64,000 nt of DNA from Bugula neritina (Eukaryota; Bryozoa; Gymnolaemata; Cheilostomatida; Bugulidae): the NCBI GenBank assembly GCA_964035545.1, contig OZ037766.1:23550767-23614766 (forward strand), in the 5' to 3' direction. Made by a program: the position numbers and the translations under genes. Positions within the stretch are counted from its first letter, which is position 1, and each line of letters begins with the position of its first letter. Below the pieces are notes generated by a model, which saw nothing but the letters and a program-made list of their open reading frames with translations, was not told the DNA's origin and did not search any database. Below, piece after piece: positions 1 to 17,300 of this stretch.

Positions 1-72
<72 letters not shown>
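1..72. repeat. (TA)n microsatellite
   Basis: Uninterrupted TA dinucleotide run that starts at the window edge, so its full length is unknown. Confidence 0.98.
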
Positions 73-75
<3 letters not shown>

Positions 76-2750
76 GTTTAATTACAAAAATGACCATGAC
101 ATATTGTAGAGTATTTTGTGGTTTAGAGGTTATAAGATATATTTAATATCTGTAAAATATTACGATTATGTGGCAGCTAGCTTTTACTATCTTGTATGGT
201 AATAAGTTTCTAATCGCACCAATTCAGAAAAGTAACTGTTGAAGGCTTGCAGGTGTAATGTCTAAATTTTCTAGCCACGTTTGCTCAGTTGAGCTCAGTT
301 GAGACTTTTTCTCACTGTTATAGTTTTGATATAATGTGACGTGATATAACAGCAGCATGCATGTGTAGGTTTGGTACAACAAACTGCTAGTGACTGGTGC
401 AAACTAGTCATGTTAGTCTTTGCACAGGTGCTGTGAATAATTGAATTACACTAACTAAACAACATATTTTTATTTTTATTTGAAAGTAATTATTTTGGTC
501 ATATATTAAATTATAAAATAGATTTTTTTCACATTTTCACAATTAATAATTCTGTAAGTATTTTCTTTGCGAAAGACTACCTCATGTAGAAGCCTCCAAA
601 CAGACACCTTCTGTTGCTGTCAAAATAAAGTAGAGTTTTGCCAACAAGACTTTTCTATCTGTAAATTTTAGATCACATATTTAGTTCATGACTGCATGCA
701 TAACATTATAATTTTTTTACGTTTTAGCATAAAATCATATTGAGATACTTAAATTATGAAACTAAGAAATTATTAAATTTTTCTTTTTAAATTTTTAATG
801 GAAAGATTTTCAATTAGGCTATATTGCAATATCTTTGGTTAAAACTGCTCTCTGAAAGTTACCTATGTAATAAAAATGTTATAAAAAGAGGGCTTATTTT
901 GCACCAGCCTTTATAGAGCCCAATAAAAGATATTGGGAAGACCTAGTGATAATAGTCATAAATATATTTGAGCTTCTAACAACTGCTTTAAGATGTAAAG
1001 AAATTATTTCTATTTAAGAAATTTAAAGACACTTGGAAGCTACATTCTACAATTAATTTAACGGTTAATAGTTAATAGTAACAAACTAAAACACTACCGT
1101 ATTGTAATAGTGAGTTGCAGCTACAGAGCTAATACAAATAAAACAGCATATTTATTCTGCTGCCGGAGTATATTTCTGGTTCTATAACTGGTTATAAAAA
1201 CATTTGCAGTGAATAGGGAGTCGAGGTTCAACGTGAGTCAGTATAGTGAGTGGCGACTAGAAGTCAGATACCTGCAGAGTTAAAGCTCTACTTTGTTTGT
1301 TTGTGTTTCTTTATAGAAACAAGTGATACATTTGGCAAACAATCAACACTTCATTGGGCCTACATCTGTTTCTTGTTAATTCCAATAAAAACTAGGCCGT
1401 TTAAAACACCTTGAAAGTACAATGGATACAATGCTACAACAATAAACTTCGTGTTGCTACAGAAATGAAGGCTATGTTGCCACAGATATTTTTTTAAAGA
1501 AAACTACAGTAATATATATTGCATAAAGTTTTATTAACCACTACTATTATACTAGAGTTTAATTTTCCTATCATTTTAACTACACCTGATTGCTACTTTA
1601 ATAATTTTGGTAAAACTCTTCTGTGTTCATGCTGTATTTGTTTTACAAACTTCATGCCCTCTAAATCATTGTATTCGGCTCATAGACGAAGCCTAGCTTA
1701 AGGGTTCGCAACTCCTAATTGCTGTATCAATCCTAACATAAATAGGCAACTCCAATTTCTGATGGAGAAGGCGCGGAACTAAATAACTTGTGATGTGTGT
1801 GCCACCTTTTGTAATTTTATCATTCATTGAATTGTATAAAGTATTTAGAAGTTATGAAAGGGCAGCACTGACATTGTCTATACAGCTACCACATATTTTT
1901 ATGTCAACATTATTATATTATATTGTATATTACATTTATTATATATTATATATTATGTAATATATTATTATATTATTATAGCAAGCAGTTTTTACGTGCA
2001 CAAATGTACTGTTCTTATTATTAATTATGAAATCTCAAAATGCTAAAATGAATTAAGTTTTATAGTAAGTTGACATTTGAATCTAATAATATAAGATATT
2101 ATATTCTAATATCTGTAAACTGAATGCATTAGACACAAGTAGTGACTTTTAATTGTATTTAAATACTAGGGAATTTGAGGTTTACTCACTTTGTCTAAAC
2201 ATTTGAAAACTCTAAAAGAAATTTATAATGTATGATGAAAGGTATAAACTTAGGTGCTGTGAAAAATCAAATAATACTTTAGTAATAAACCTTTTAGAGA
2301 TTTTTGTGATCCTCATGTGTTGAAGAGAACATAGTCTTAGTATTGTGTGTGTGTGTCCAGGAAACTGAGGCAAACTTTTCAAATTCCAACTATTGCTGTA
2401 GACTCTAATAGTAATTACTTTATGCCATCTCAAATAACAGGAGAAGACAACTAAAATGACTAGAACTTTCTTTAGAATTTAAACTATAAATTAAATTAAA
2501 ATCAAGCCCTGTTGGTCAAACAAACCATCTAAGGCTAAGCTATATTGCACAAATTGTTATAACTGAATTTGTTGTGATTAGGAAAATATTATCATTGAGC
2601 TTTTAGTTGTGTGGACAACTCTTAGTTTTCATTTCATTTTTATCTGACAGATTCAACATGTGCATGATACATTGCACACTGTTGACACTATTTAGTAACT
2701 TTGGTAATAGTAACAATTTGTATAGCTTGAAAATAACCACCATTACAACA
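73..2750. other. Intergenic stretch without recognisable gene
   Basis: AT-rich sequence with stops in every frame. The only open frames are short and have no recognisable domain. No tRNA, rRNA or transposon coding region was seen. Around 1910-1980 there is a low-complexity TATTA-rich patch. Confidence 0.6.
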
Positions 2751-2751
2751 G

Positions 2752-5890
<3,139 letters not shown>

Positions 5891-5900
5891 GAAATAATAA

Positions 5901-6001
5901 ACCAATCGCAACCATTGCTAAGCAACCAATCAGAAAAGGTTAAGGTGAGAGGTCAATCGTACATATAAATATCACAGGTCGGTAGCCCATACCCTAACTG
6001 A
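5901..6001 (+). promoter_or_regulatory. Alpha-tubulin core promoter: CCAAT boxes, X-box, TATA
   Basis: Seen: CCAAT at 5902-5906 and again at 5926-5930. Between them, ATTGCTAAGCAAC at 5914-5926 fits the RFX X-box consensus RYYNYY-N-RRNRAC. A TATA box (TATAAAT) lies at 5964-5970, which predicts transcription start at about 5995-6001 and a 5' UTR of about 95 nt before the ATG at 6097. Known: NF-Y binds CCAAT, and RFX factors at X-boxes drive ciliary genes. Inference: the tubulin may be expressed in ciliated cells. RFX use is not shown by sequence alone. Confidence 0.7.
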
Positions 6002-6096
6002 GTCTTTCCACTTAGCAAATAACAAGCTCTTGTGGATAGGTCCACTAGAATCTCTTCAACTTTCACAAGTCCTGTACCTTTATTTCCAAAGTAAAC

Positions 6097-9445
<3,349 letters not shown>

Positions 9446-9540
9446 ACCTCATGGGGAAATTAAACAAGCATCCCGCTTTTTTGCTTTCTAGTCAATTAGA
9501 TTCTAAAATATAAAATTCAAACTAGTTATGCTCACTTTTG

Positions 9541-9546
9541 AATAAA
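9541..9546 (+). terminator. Polyadenylation signal of alpha-tubulin
   Basis: AATAAA lies about 95 nt after the stop codon, in the expected place for a short 3' UTR. Confidence 0.7.
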
Positions 9547-9559
9547 TAATTTGATGCAA

Positions 9560-11340
9560 AACCTCTCTCCTTCTCTTGACTGTCTTTACATTACATTTGC
9601 AGTTTTATAACATCAAAATGTAAGTGTTAATGTTGAAAAAAAGCCAGTAATGTGCTGTGAAATTTTTCTTCATCTTGGCTGATAGCTGAATTCTGCCAAC
9701 TTTTATAACCACAGCAGGAATTTTTTGATCAGCAATGGTAAACTAACAGCAAGAATAAAATGGTGTTAGCTTAATTACTAGTGACATTCAAGGTCGAGTG
9801 TTCTGTGGAGATACATGAAAGTGAGCTGTAAGCTGAACTTGTAATACAGACTGCTGCAGGTAAATTCTGGTGATACTCAATGTGGCAACTGGTTTTAATC
9901 ATTTGTTCTGGTAGAATTCTGTAGCAGAAGTTGTGGGGTCATGAAATGAGAGGAATTGTATGCAAACCTAACATGTTAATTTTTAACATTTCATTTTAAA
10001 TTGTACAGAACTTCAAAAAAAACTATTCAAATGTTGGAAAGAAGCACACCCAGCAGGTAGTAGTCATTTGTTAGCAGCAAAAGAGTAGTGGTGTGGCGAG
10101 GTAATATATAAGTATGTCTATGAGTTATGAGGCTTTCTCACTATAAGTCCAGTTAGTTGCAGTTGGGTAAACAAAATAGAACACGACTGCAGTATATCAT
10201 GAAACTGTATATTAATAGATGGTGAAAAAGAAAAGCTGCTGTTTATTTAGAGTCGCCATGCAAAATCAGAAATTCCGTTGGTTTTGCCAGTATTTGGTTG
10301 AAGGTGGCTTTGAGAACAGCATTTGATGGGCCATACAAATTCATTCCAGCATCATCATTTATCAAAAGCATAAACTTCAACTCTTGCTTCTAGTAGAAAT
10401 TGTTTCAGTTGATCTGGACTGTGTGTGCGTGCGTGTGTGTGTGTATGTGTATTCTACAGCTTGATATCATCAAACATAAAAATCAGCCCTATGAAAAATA
10501 TTTGCAACAATTTTCTAACTTGCTGAGATAAGGTAAATGTAGCAGAAGTTGTCTACCCTAAACTCAGAGTTGTCTGCTTTTGGGAAAATTAGTTAGCACC
10601 AATAAATTAAACTCCTTAGAATTATGTTAGAGTTAGATTTCAATGGTTGGAACACAACATCAGCAGTATCAATAGTTTGCTTCTTCAGACATCTGTTGTA
10701 ATTGTAGAAGAGTTTACAGCAGTAGAATTCCACTGCTACAGAATTTAAATCTCCAGGTTAGCTAGAGGTTTTTGCCTGTTGGGGGGGGGGGGGGTGTGAC
10801 ACTTGATGAAAGCTGGAATAAATTTTAAGACAAGTCAAGCAAACACAAATCACAAATAATCTTATTGTACCTATGAACTCAAAAACCGCCATAAACAAAA
10901 AAAACAGTTAAATTATAATAGCTTGAGCACAGATTTTCTAAAACTGATTATTTATATTTTAGAGGAATAAAAAACCTTTTATTAGCTAAATTCTAGTTAT
11001 CATAATAATAGAAAAACTTTCAGTAAGATGTATCTATAATGTAATCTATGCTATTGTATATATTTTAAGTCTTCTTTCTCTTTGATTGTGTTTGTTTATT
11101 GATTTATAAACTCATGTTTTATAGCTTGTAGGACTTGCTTTCAAAGAATTTTCATAGATTAAATTTTTATTTTCTTTAGCAAACATTTTTGCTTTGAGTA
11201 GTACAATTACAAATTTTACATTCTTGACATTGTATACACAGTTGAGCATTATTGAGTATAAAGTTTTATTTCGTATAGCATCATTAGTTAACTGTGTTGC
11301 ATCCACTATTTATCTAAAGATTAGGCTATGAAGGATTTTA
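9560..11340. other. Intergenic stretch, tubulin to Reeler-like gene
   Basis: No exon or RNA gene was recognised. Contents are unique AT-rich DNA, a short TG-rich patch at about 10420-10450 and a poly(G) run at 10781-10794. Confidence 0.6.
10781..10794 (+). repeat. Poly(G) run of 14
   Basis: Fourteen consecutive G in an otherwise AT-rich region. It is likely to be length-variable. Confidence 0.95.
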
Positions 11341-11370
11341 TCTTAAAAGTAGAAACTCTTAACATTTAAC

Positions 11371-14056
11371 ATGCGGCTGTTCTTGATCTTCGCTGTACTG
11401 GCGACAGTTAATGTGGCTTACTCATTGGAACATTCAACCTCAACAGAGAGTGTGTGCTCTGACCAAACCCCCTGTGACACTTGCTCCAACATAGGGGACA
11501 AGGTCTGCACCAACCTCAAACCAAATGGGCAAAACTCTCAGGCTGAAATGACCTTGCCACATGCCATTAAATGCTTGCGTATACCGAAGAACTTGGTTAA
11601 AAGTAAGTTTAGCTTATAGGAATAAAGATATGTGTGGTAAAGGGTTTGGTTTTATATAATAATGAATTGTTAAATGTTATGGTCGCTCAAAAAAATTCTT
11701 AATTTTTTCTACAATTTCAGCAGTAAAATTTACTTTTTGAAGTCAAAAAATATGGAATTGCAGTTTCCATATATAATTCAGGACAGTTGTCACTTTTTGC
11801 ATTTAACCAATGAGCAATGTCATCTGTAATTAAAATAAATCTATTGTCTCAATAATGCTGTAATTGAAGTTGTGTATGATTAGATGCACTAGCTTACAAC
11901 AACTTAAGAACTTGGGATGAATATTTGCAGTGAGCATTGAAGGAGAGGCGTTCAAAGGACTCCGTGCTCAACTCATAACTGAGAAAAACCAGACGGCTGG
12001 AATATTCAAACAGCCATCTGACAGCTCAAAGCTGGTTTGCAATGGCGAAGCAGCTGTGTATTGCTTTGAAAAAGAAAGAAAATCCGCAGAACTTGTAGCT
12101 GAGATTTTTGACGATAACTTACTAGCAGAAGATCTTAGATGCGAGTAGGTTTTAAGTGTTGAAGTCTAAAATATTGTTCATGTAAGGGAATATAATGTTA
12201 GTTGCTATTATAATTGTTACTTCAACAAGAATAACACAAATTGGCAGTCCAGCTTTCAGGAAGCTAAGAATTCTCTTGCTGGGAAGGGAGGGAAGGTGGT
12301 TGAAGTCCATATCCTTGTGAGAACTCCTAATGGAAATTGTTATAAGCAGATGTTATTGGACTTGTTCATTTTTTGGGAATCATGACTGAATGCTCTCCCT
12401 GACATTACCAATGGTTTTAATGGGATTTGAACCGTTGACCTAGTGTTTACTAAGCCAGTGTTTTAACCAGTAGGCCAAGACTGAATAAAGCTAATAAGAC
12501 TAATGTCATAAAAATAACCCAGTAAAGAGCTATTCTACTGTTGACTGTTGCAATTGCACAAATTTCACTTAGACTCAATTTCTGGTAAAGTTGCTATTAC
12601 ATATTTCAGGGTCACTGTTATGCAACCTCAGAATAACTTTTGGGTGTCTCAAACATTTCCAGGTATACTCTGTTTTATGTTATGTACATAATGTTGCATG
12701 TTATACTGTTTTGTAGTATATAATGTTATATCTTATACTTTAGTTGCGGTATATTATGTTGTATGTAATATCTACTGTATTTATACTACATATAATAATG
12801 GTTTACGCTATACTGTTTTGTAGTATACAATGTCGTATGTTAGACTGTATCTGTAGCGCACCATGTTGCATGTTACACTGTATTTGTAGTATATCATGTT
12901 AAATATCTAATACTGTATTTGTGGTATATTATGTTGTATACTATATTGTATCTGTAGTATGTTACGCTACACTGTGCACTTTGTTTTGTTGCAGTTATTA
13001 AAGAGACTGCTTCAGCATCCCTGGCAACTAGCGGGACTCGGAAAATTAAAAAGAAGCGCCCTGGTCAAAGTAAAAGAGTGAAAAAAGTAATTCAATTTAT
13101 AATTCTGCTCCTAAAGCATTATATGTGATATGTATATAACCTAATTGTATTAATTTCGTGGATTATTACAAATAATAGCTGCTGAATAAGTATTAACCTG
13201 TGAATAATGCAGTGTTAATATACATAAATAGGAATGTGAAATTAGTTATGCTTTATAAGTAATGCATTCAGATCTCCAACACACACATAATTTTATTTAG
13301 CATATAGCAAGTCTAAAGTGAGTATAGTGAGTATAGTGAGTATAGTGAGCATATATAGTGAGTATAGTGAGTATAGTGAGTATAGTGAGTATAGTGAGCA
13401 TATATAGTGAGTATAGTGAGTATAGTGAGTATAGTGAGTATAGTGAGTATAGTGAGTATAGTGAGTATAGTGAGTATAGTGAGTATAGTGAGTAACTGAG
13501 TATAGTGAGTTTCGTGAGTATAGTGGGTATAGTGAGTATAGTGAGTAACTGAGTATAGTGTAAGTATGCGCGGCGGTGCGTGGCGGTGCGTGGTGGTGCG
13601 TGGTGGTGCGTGGTGGTGCGTGGTGGTGCGTGGTGGTGCGTGGTGGTGCGTGGCGGTGCGTGGTGGTGCGTGGCGGTGCGTGGTGGTGCGTGGCGGTGCG
13701 TGGTGGTGCGTGGTGGTGCGTGGTGGTGGGTGGTGGTGCGTGGCGGTGCGTGGCGGTGCGTGGCGGTGCGTGGTGGTGCGTGGTGGTGCGTGGTGGTGGG
13801 TGGTGGTGCGTGGTGGTGGGTGGTGGTGGGTGGTGGTGCGTGGTGGTGCGTGGTGGTGCGTGGTGGTGGGTGGTGGTGCGTGGTGGTGCGTGGTGGTGGG
13901 TGGTGGTGGGTGGTGGTGCGTGGTGGTGCGTGGTGCATATAATCTATGTTGATATGTTTACAGAAACACCTGAAGCAGAAGAAGACAACAAGCAAACAGA
14001 ATAAAAAAAAGATGGCGAAAGCAAAACGAACCAAAAAGCCAAAAAGAAGATCTTAA
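11371..14056 (+). CDS. Secreted Reeler-like protein with polybasic tail, 227 aa
   Basis: Exons: 11371-11602, 11931-12144, 12610-12662, 12995-13086, 13964-14056. All junctions are GT-AG with phase kept, and the sum is 684 nt. Residues 1-18 (MRLFLIFAVLATVNVAYS) form a clear signal peptide. Eight cysteines lie at 29, 35, 38, 46, 68, 114, 122 and 148, and there is an N-glycosylation sequon at N97. The middle resembles a Reeler (reelin N-terminal) domain: FKGLRAQL, GIF, LVCNGEAAVYC, then VTVMQPQNNFWV follow that family's order. Known Reeler-only proteins include secreted invertebrate defence-type proteins. The last 46 residues contain 26 Lys or Arg, which suggests binding to heparan sulfate, nucleic acid or microbial surfaces (inference). 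The family call rests on motif order by eye. The exon model is firmer than the function. Confidence 0.75.
12385..12485 (-). mobile_element. tRNA-derived SINE-like sequence
   Basis: On the minus strand an A-box-like TGGCCTACTGGTTAA (12463-12477) is followed at normal tRNA spacing by a B-box GGTTCAAATCCC (12422-12433). The stems are degenerate, so this is not a working tRNA. The sequence after the B-box (12389-12416) resembles 34864-34891, suggesting two copies of one SINE family. It lies in intron 2 of the Reeler-like gene. Confidence 0.5.
12663..12990 (+). repeat. Degenerate tandem array filling intron 3 of the Reeler-like gene
   Basis: About seven diverged copies of a roughly 40-45 bp unit built on TATACTGT-TTGTAGTATA-ATGTTG. 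The array begins at the splice donor (gtatac) and occupies nearly the whole 332-bp intron. Confidence 0.65.
13319..13560 (+). repeat. 9-bp minisatellite, unit GTGAGTATA
   Basis: Roughly twenty copies of GTGAGTATA with a few variants (GTGAGCATA, GTGGGTATA, GTGAGTAACT). Read on the gene's sense strand, the unit equals a good 5' splice-donor core. It lies in the last intron of the Reeler-like gene. Confidence 0.95.
13565..13934 (+). repeat. 10-bp G-rich minisatellite, unit GGTGGTGCGT
   Basis: About 37 copies, all G-rich on the sense strand, with two interchangeable sites: GGT or GGC, and GCGT or GGGT. The array ends about 30 nt before the acceptor of the last exon. Long Gly/Trp/Val or His/Pro/Thr open frames here are repeat translations and are not genes. 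Confidence 0.97.
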
Positions 14057-14353
14057 GCATTGAGGGAAAATATGGGACAATATCATGTTTTGTGGACTAA
14101 TCTAATTATTCAAACAGTTGGTTAATTTGCACTGAGAGAGGTGTTCTGTACTCTACATGGTGTTCTATGTTCCACAGGCTACAGTACTCACATAATAGAA
14201 AAAATATCAAATTTAGATCAGAAATGTTTTAATCATCTAAATATTGCCTGAATTACATCAGTTTTTATAATGTAGTTTAAATCTATTGGTTTTATGTGAA
14301 ACATAGTGTTACTTACAATGTTAAGTGTAATTTTTCCTGCTCAAGCTAAACTG

Positions 14354-14359
14354 AATAAA
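14354..14359 (+). terminator. Polyadenylation signal of the Reeler-like gene
   Basis: AATAAA about 300 nt after the stop codon. It is the first good signal downstream. Confidence 0.5.
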
Positions 14360-14369
14360 GATGCAAAAC

Positions 14370-17300
14370 AGTTATATATATGAAAAGTACACCACCTATG
14401 TCCTATGATGTACAATGTTAATTGTGATTTCATGCAGAGGTGTGCACAGTGAAGTATAACACTAGATTGGTGTACAAGCAAGGTGTGCAAAGAAGTATAT
14501 AAAGTAAAATATGATGGTGTATAAAATAAAATATAGCATTAAGAATGCATAAAATAGAGTGTTGAAATAAGTATGTAGAATGTAAAATGGGTGTAGATAA
14601 TGAAGTACCTACTACTCCAGGGGTATATGAAGCAGAGCGTAAAACTAATGGTGTACAAGGAAAATTCAGTGAAGCGTGCTATTCATAAAACACAAGTAGT
14701 AAAGCTAGTTTTCTGAAAAAGTTAGTTTTTATTACAAGTAATTTGTGAATTTTTCAGTTTAGAAGCTGAAGTTGCCACCAGCAGTTGCAGGCTAGTTTAA
14801 TATAGCTGAAAACAAAATTTGCAAACCTCTTGCAATGATGCACACCTCAGTCTGCCCTAAAACTTGATGATGTATTTTTACTTTACATGCTGCTACTGTA
14901 TATAGCTATTAGAGCTAAAGTTTGTGAAAAGCTATTGAACTGGGAACAAGATTTCCAGTTCCTTATCAGAAGCCATAATTTAAAATTCCTATCTCCAAAT
15001 ATTCCCCTAAAGTATTTTTGGGAAAGGAACAAGTCATGTAATAACTGAATTTTAGTATCGATGATTCTTTAAAGCTTAACTTTGAATAATAGTAAGCTCT
15101 AAAAACTCAGCTTTATAGGAGGTGATGGTTTTCTTTGTTAATTAATGTCATCAGGCATATTTGTGGCCACCACTCTGTAGGCATCATTTTAATAGCATAG
15201 CTGTGGCCACAGAAATAACTTAAAAAGTTTAGCTTACTTTGTAATGATGAGGGACCGAGCTAATGCTCCTGTCTGGAACTAGAACATAATATACTTCATG
15301 CAAAACATGCAAGCGTATTACAATAGTCTAAATGAGCTGCTGCAAAAAGATCAATATTATACCAGGACAACTATAGTCTAATGTTTATAGTACAGCATAA
15401 GACTACCATCATAAAATATTCCTATATAGACTGTATATAGGCCTGATTGATTGATCTAGCTGGAGGCCATTTGATTAGTCAACACTGACAAAACACATTC
15501 ACTGAATGGAACTAGTGCATTGTGATTGTTTTAGAAAGAAGAATAGGTGCTAGTAGCAGGCTACTTTTCTACTACTGACTATTCTTCTACAGTCACACAA
15601 TCTGTGGAGTATAACAAATACTTTGTACACGCGTGTCATCAGAGAGCATCTGAAGATTAAGTGTTAATCTGCAGAGAGCAAAAGGTAGATAACAGATTAT
15701 CACAACTAACTGAAGTTTGGCATATAATATGTGGTGAGTAATGAATTAGCATTATAATAGTAGCCGTCTCTAACACACTACCTATTTTGTTGGGGTGACT
15801 ATCTTTGCAGACATTAGTTGATACTTGAAAAAAGGATTTTATGAGTGTTGCTAGAAGCAGCACCGGGCTAGGGGTGACTAAGTACAGTATTGGTATACAA
15901 ATCAGTGTCCGAGCTCCAAGCTCCAAATTCAAGTGACCACCAAATCGGTGCAGCTTCCAGCCATTTTCGTCATTAATTTAATTTATTGGGAATAACAGCT
16001 AGGAGTCGAAGTCTGAAAAAAATGGGGGGGAGGGGGTGGGGGTACGAGTAAGCATCTAACTTTTCCTTTGAACATTTACTAGTTTTCATTACAAAAGAGC
16101 ATATCATCAGCTCAATACCAGAGCAGCTAACTAAAAAAAATGTTACGCTAGTCAAATTGAATAAAATGTTTTGTGTTTGGAGATACCCTAATGGTGTAAA
16201 GAATTGGCCAGTTTTCCACTGCTGATTTATTTTAAGTAGCAACTAGCCATCCAATATGGCGGGATAAATAGTGATCCGATATCCATATGATATATTTGAC
16301 TTTGCAACAGCTCCCAGCAAAAGCTTTCCTTTCCACAGACCAGCTGTTGAAATCTGATTGTCCTTAAAATATAACTTTATATATTATCTGGTTAAGATTT
16401 GTAAGGTATCAAGTTATACCAACCACTGTATCTGCATAGCAAAGCTTTGAACATGAGTTACTAATCATAAATACATATTATATGAAAAGATGATATTATG
16501 TACTTGTGACAAATTTTTCATTTCGGCGTAGCAGTGGAGAAACTTCAATGTCTTAAGTTTCTTCAGTTTTGCTATAGATTTTGGTTTGGAGTGTAACTTC
16601 CTTTGCTACATTTTCTATCTGGAACACAGGCTTGTTCTAGTTTCTCCATATCTGCAACTACCTCAAACCATTACTAGCATCAATTTCAGATTAAAGCATC
16701 AGAATAAAGGTTAGCTATGTGATTGTGGGAGCAAATAATATTATATTATAATAAAGGTGTAGAGTTGAATATATTACAATAAAAATATGCAATGAATATA
16801 AAAAGCGAAATATAATACAGGCATATTAGCGCATTTGATGAAATCTGAAAACTGTATAATGAGTAAAACGCTAGAAAATATTAAAACAATAGAATGAGCA
16901 ATAGGGAAATATAAATAATAGATATAGTAGAGTGTAGAAACAAGTAACAGAGCAGATATTTTTGACTGAATGCCGCTCCATTGTACAATCCTTGTTTGAA
17001 TATTTTCATTACTATTGTAAGTACAATAGTAATGTTTATTCTAGTTGTTTCATAGAAGGCACAGCCTCAATAATGCTATATTCAACTGTTGTAAAAGTAG
17101 GCTACATTTACATAGTTGATACTGGAGAAATCATGGAGATTTCGAAACCACATACTAATGTTACACCAACTGGACCTGAATCAAGTACAGAGCAATGATA
17201 TGTTTCTATTTTGTAATTGGAATTAATTTTGCAATGTATGATATTAGCAATTCCAATAAGTTTTAGATATCTCAAAGAGTGGAGAAAAAGTAAAAATGTT

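Noticed and set aside
13297-14034. Long frames (up to 245 codons) with His-Pro-Thr or Gly-Trp-Cys-Val repeats
   Set aside because: A 10-bp repeat without stops keeps several frames open on both strands at once. The region is the last intron of the Reeler-like gene.
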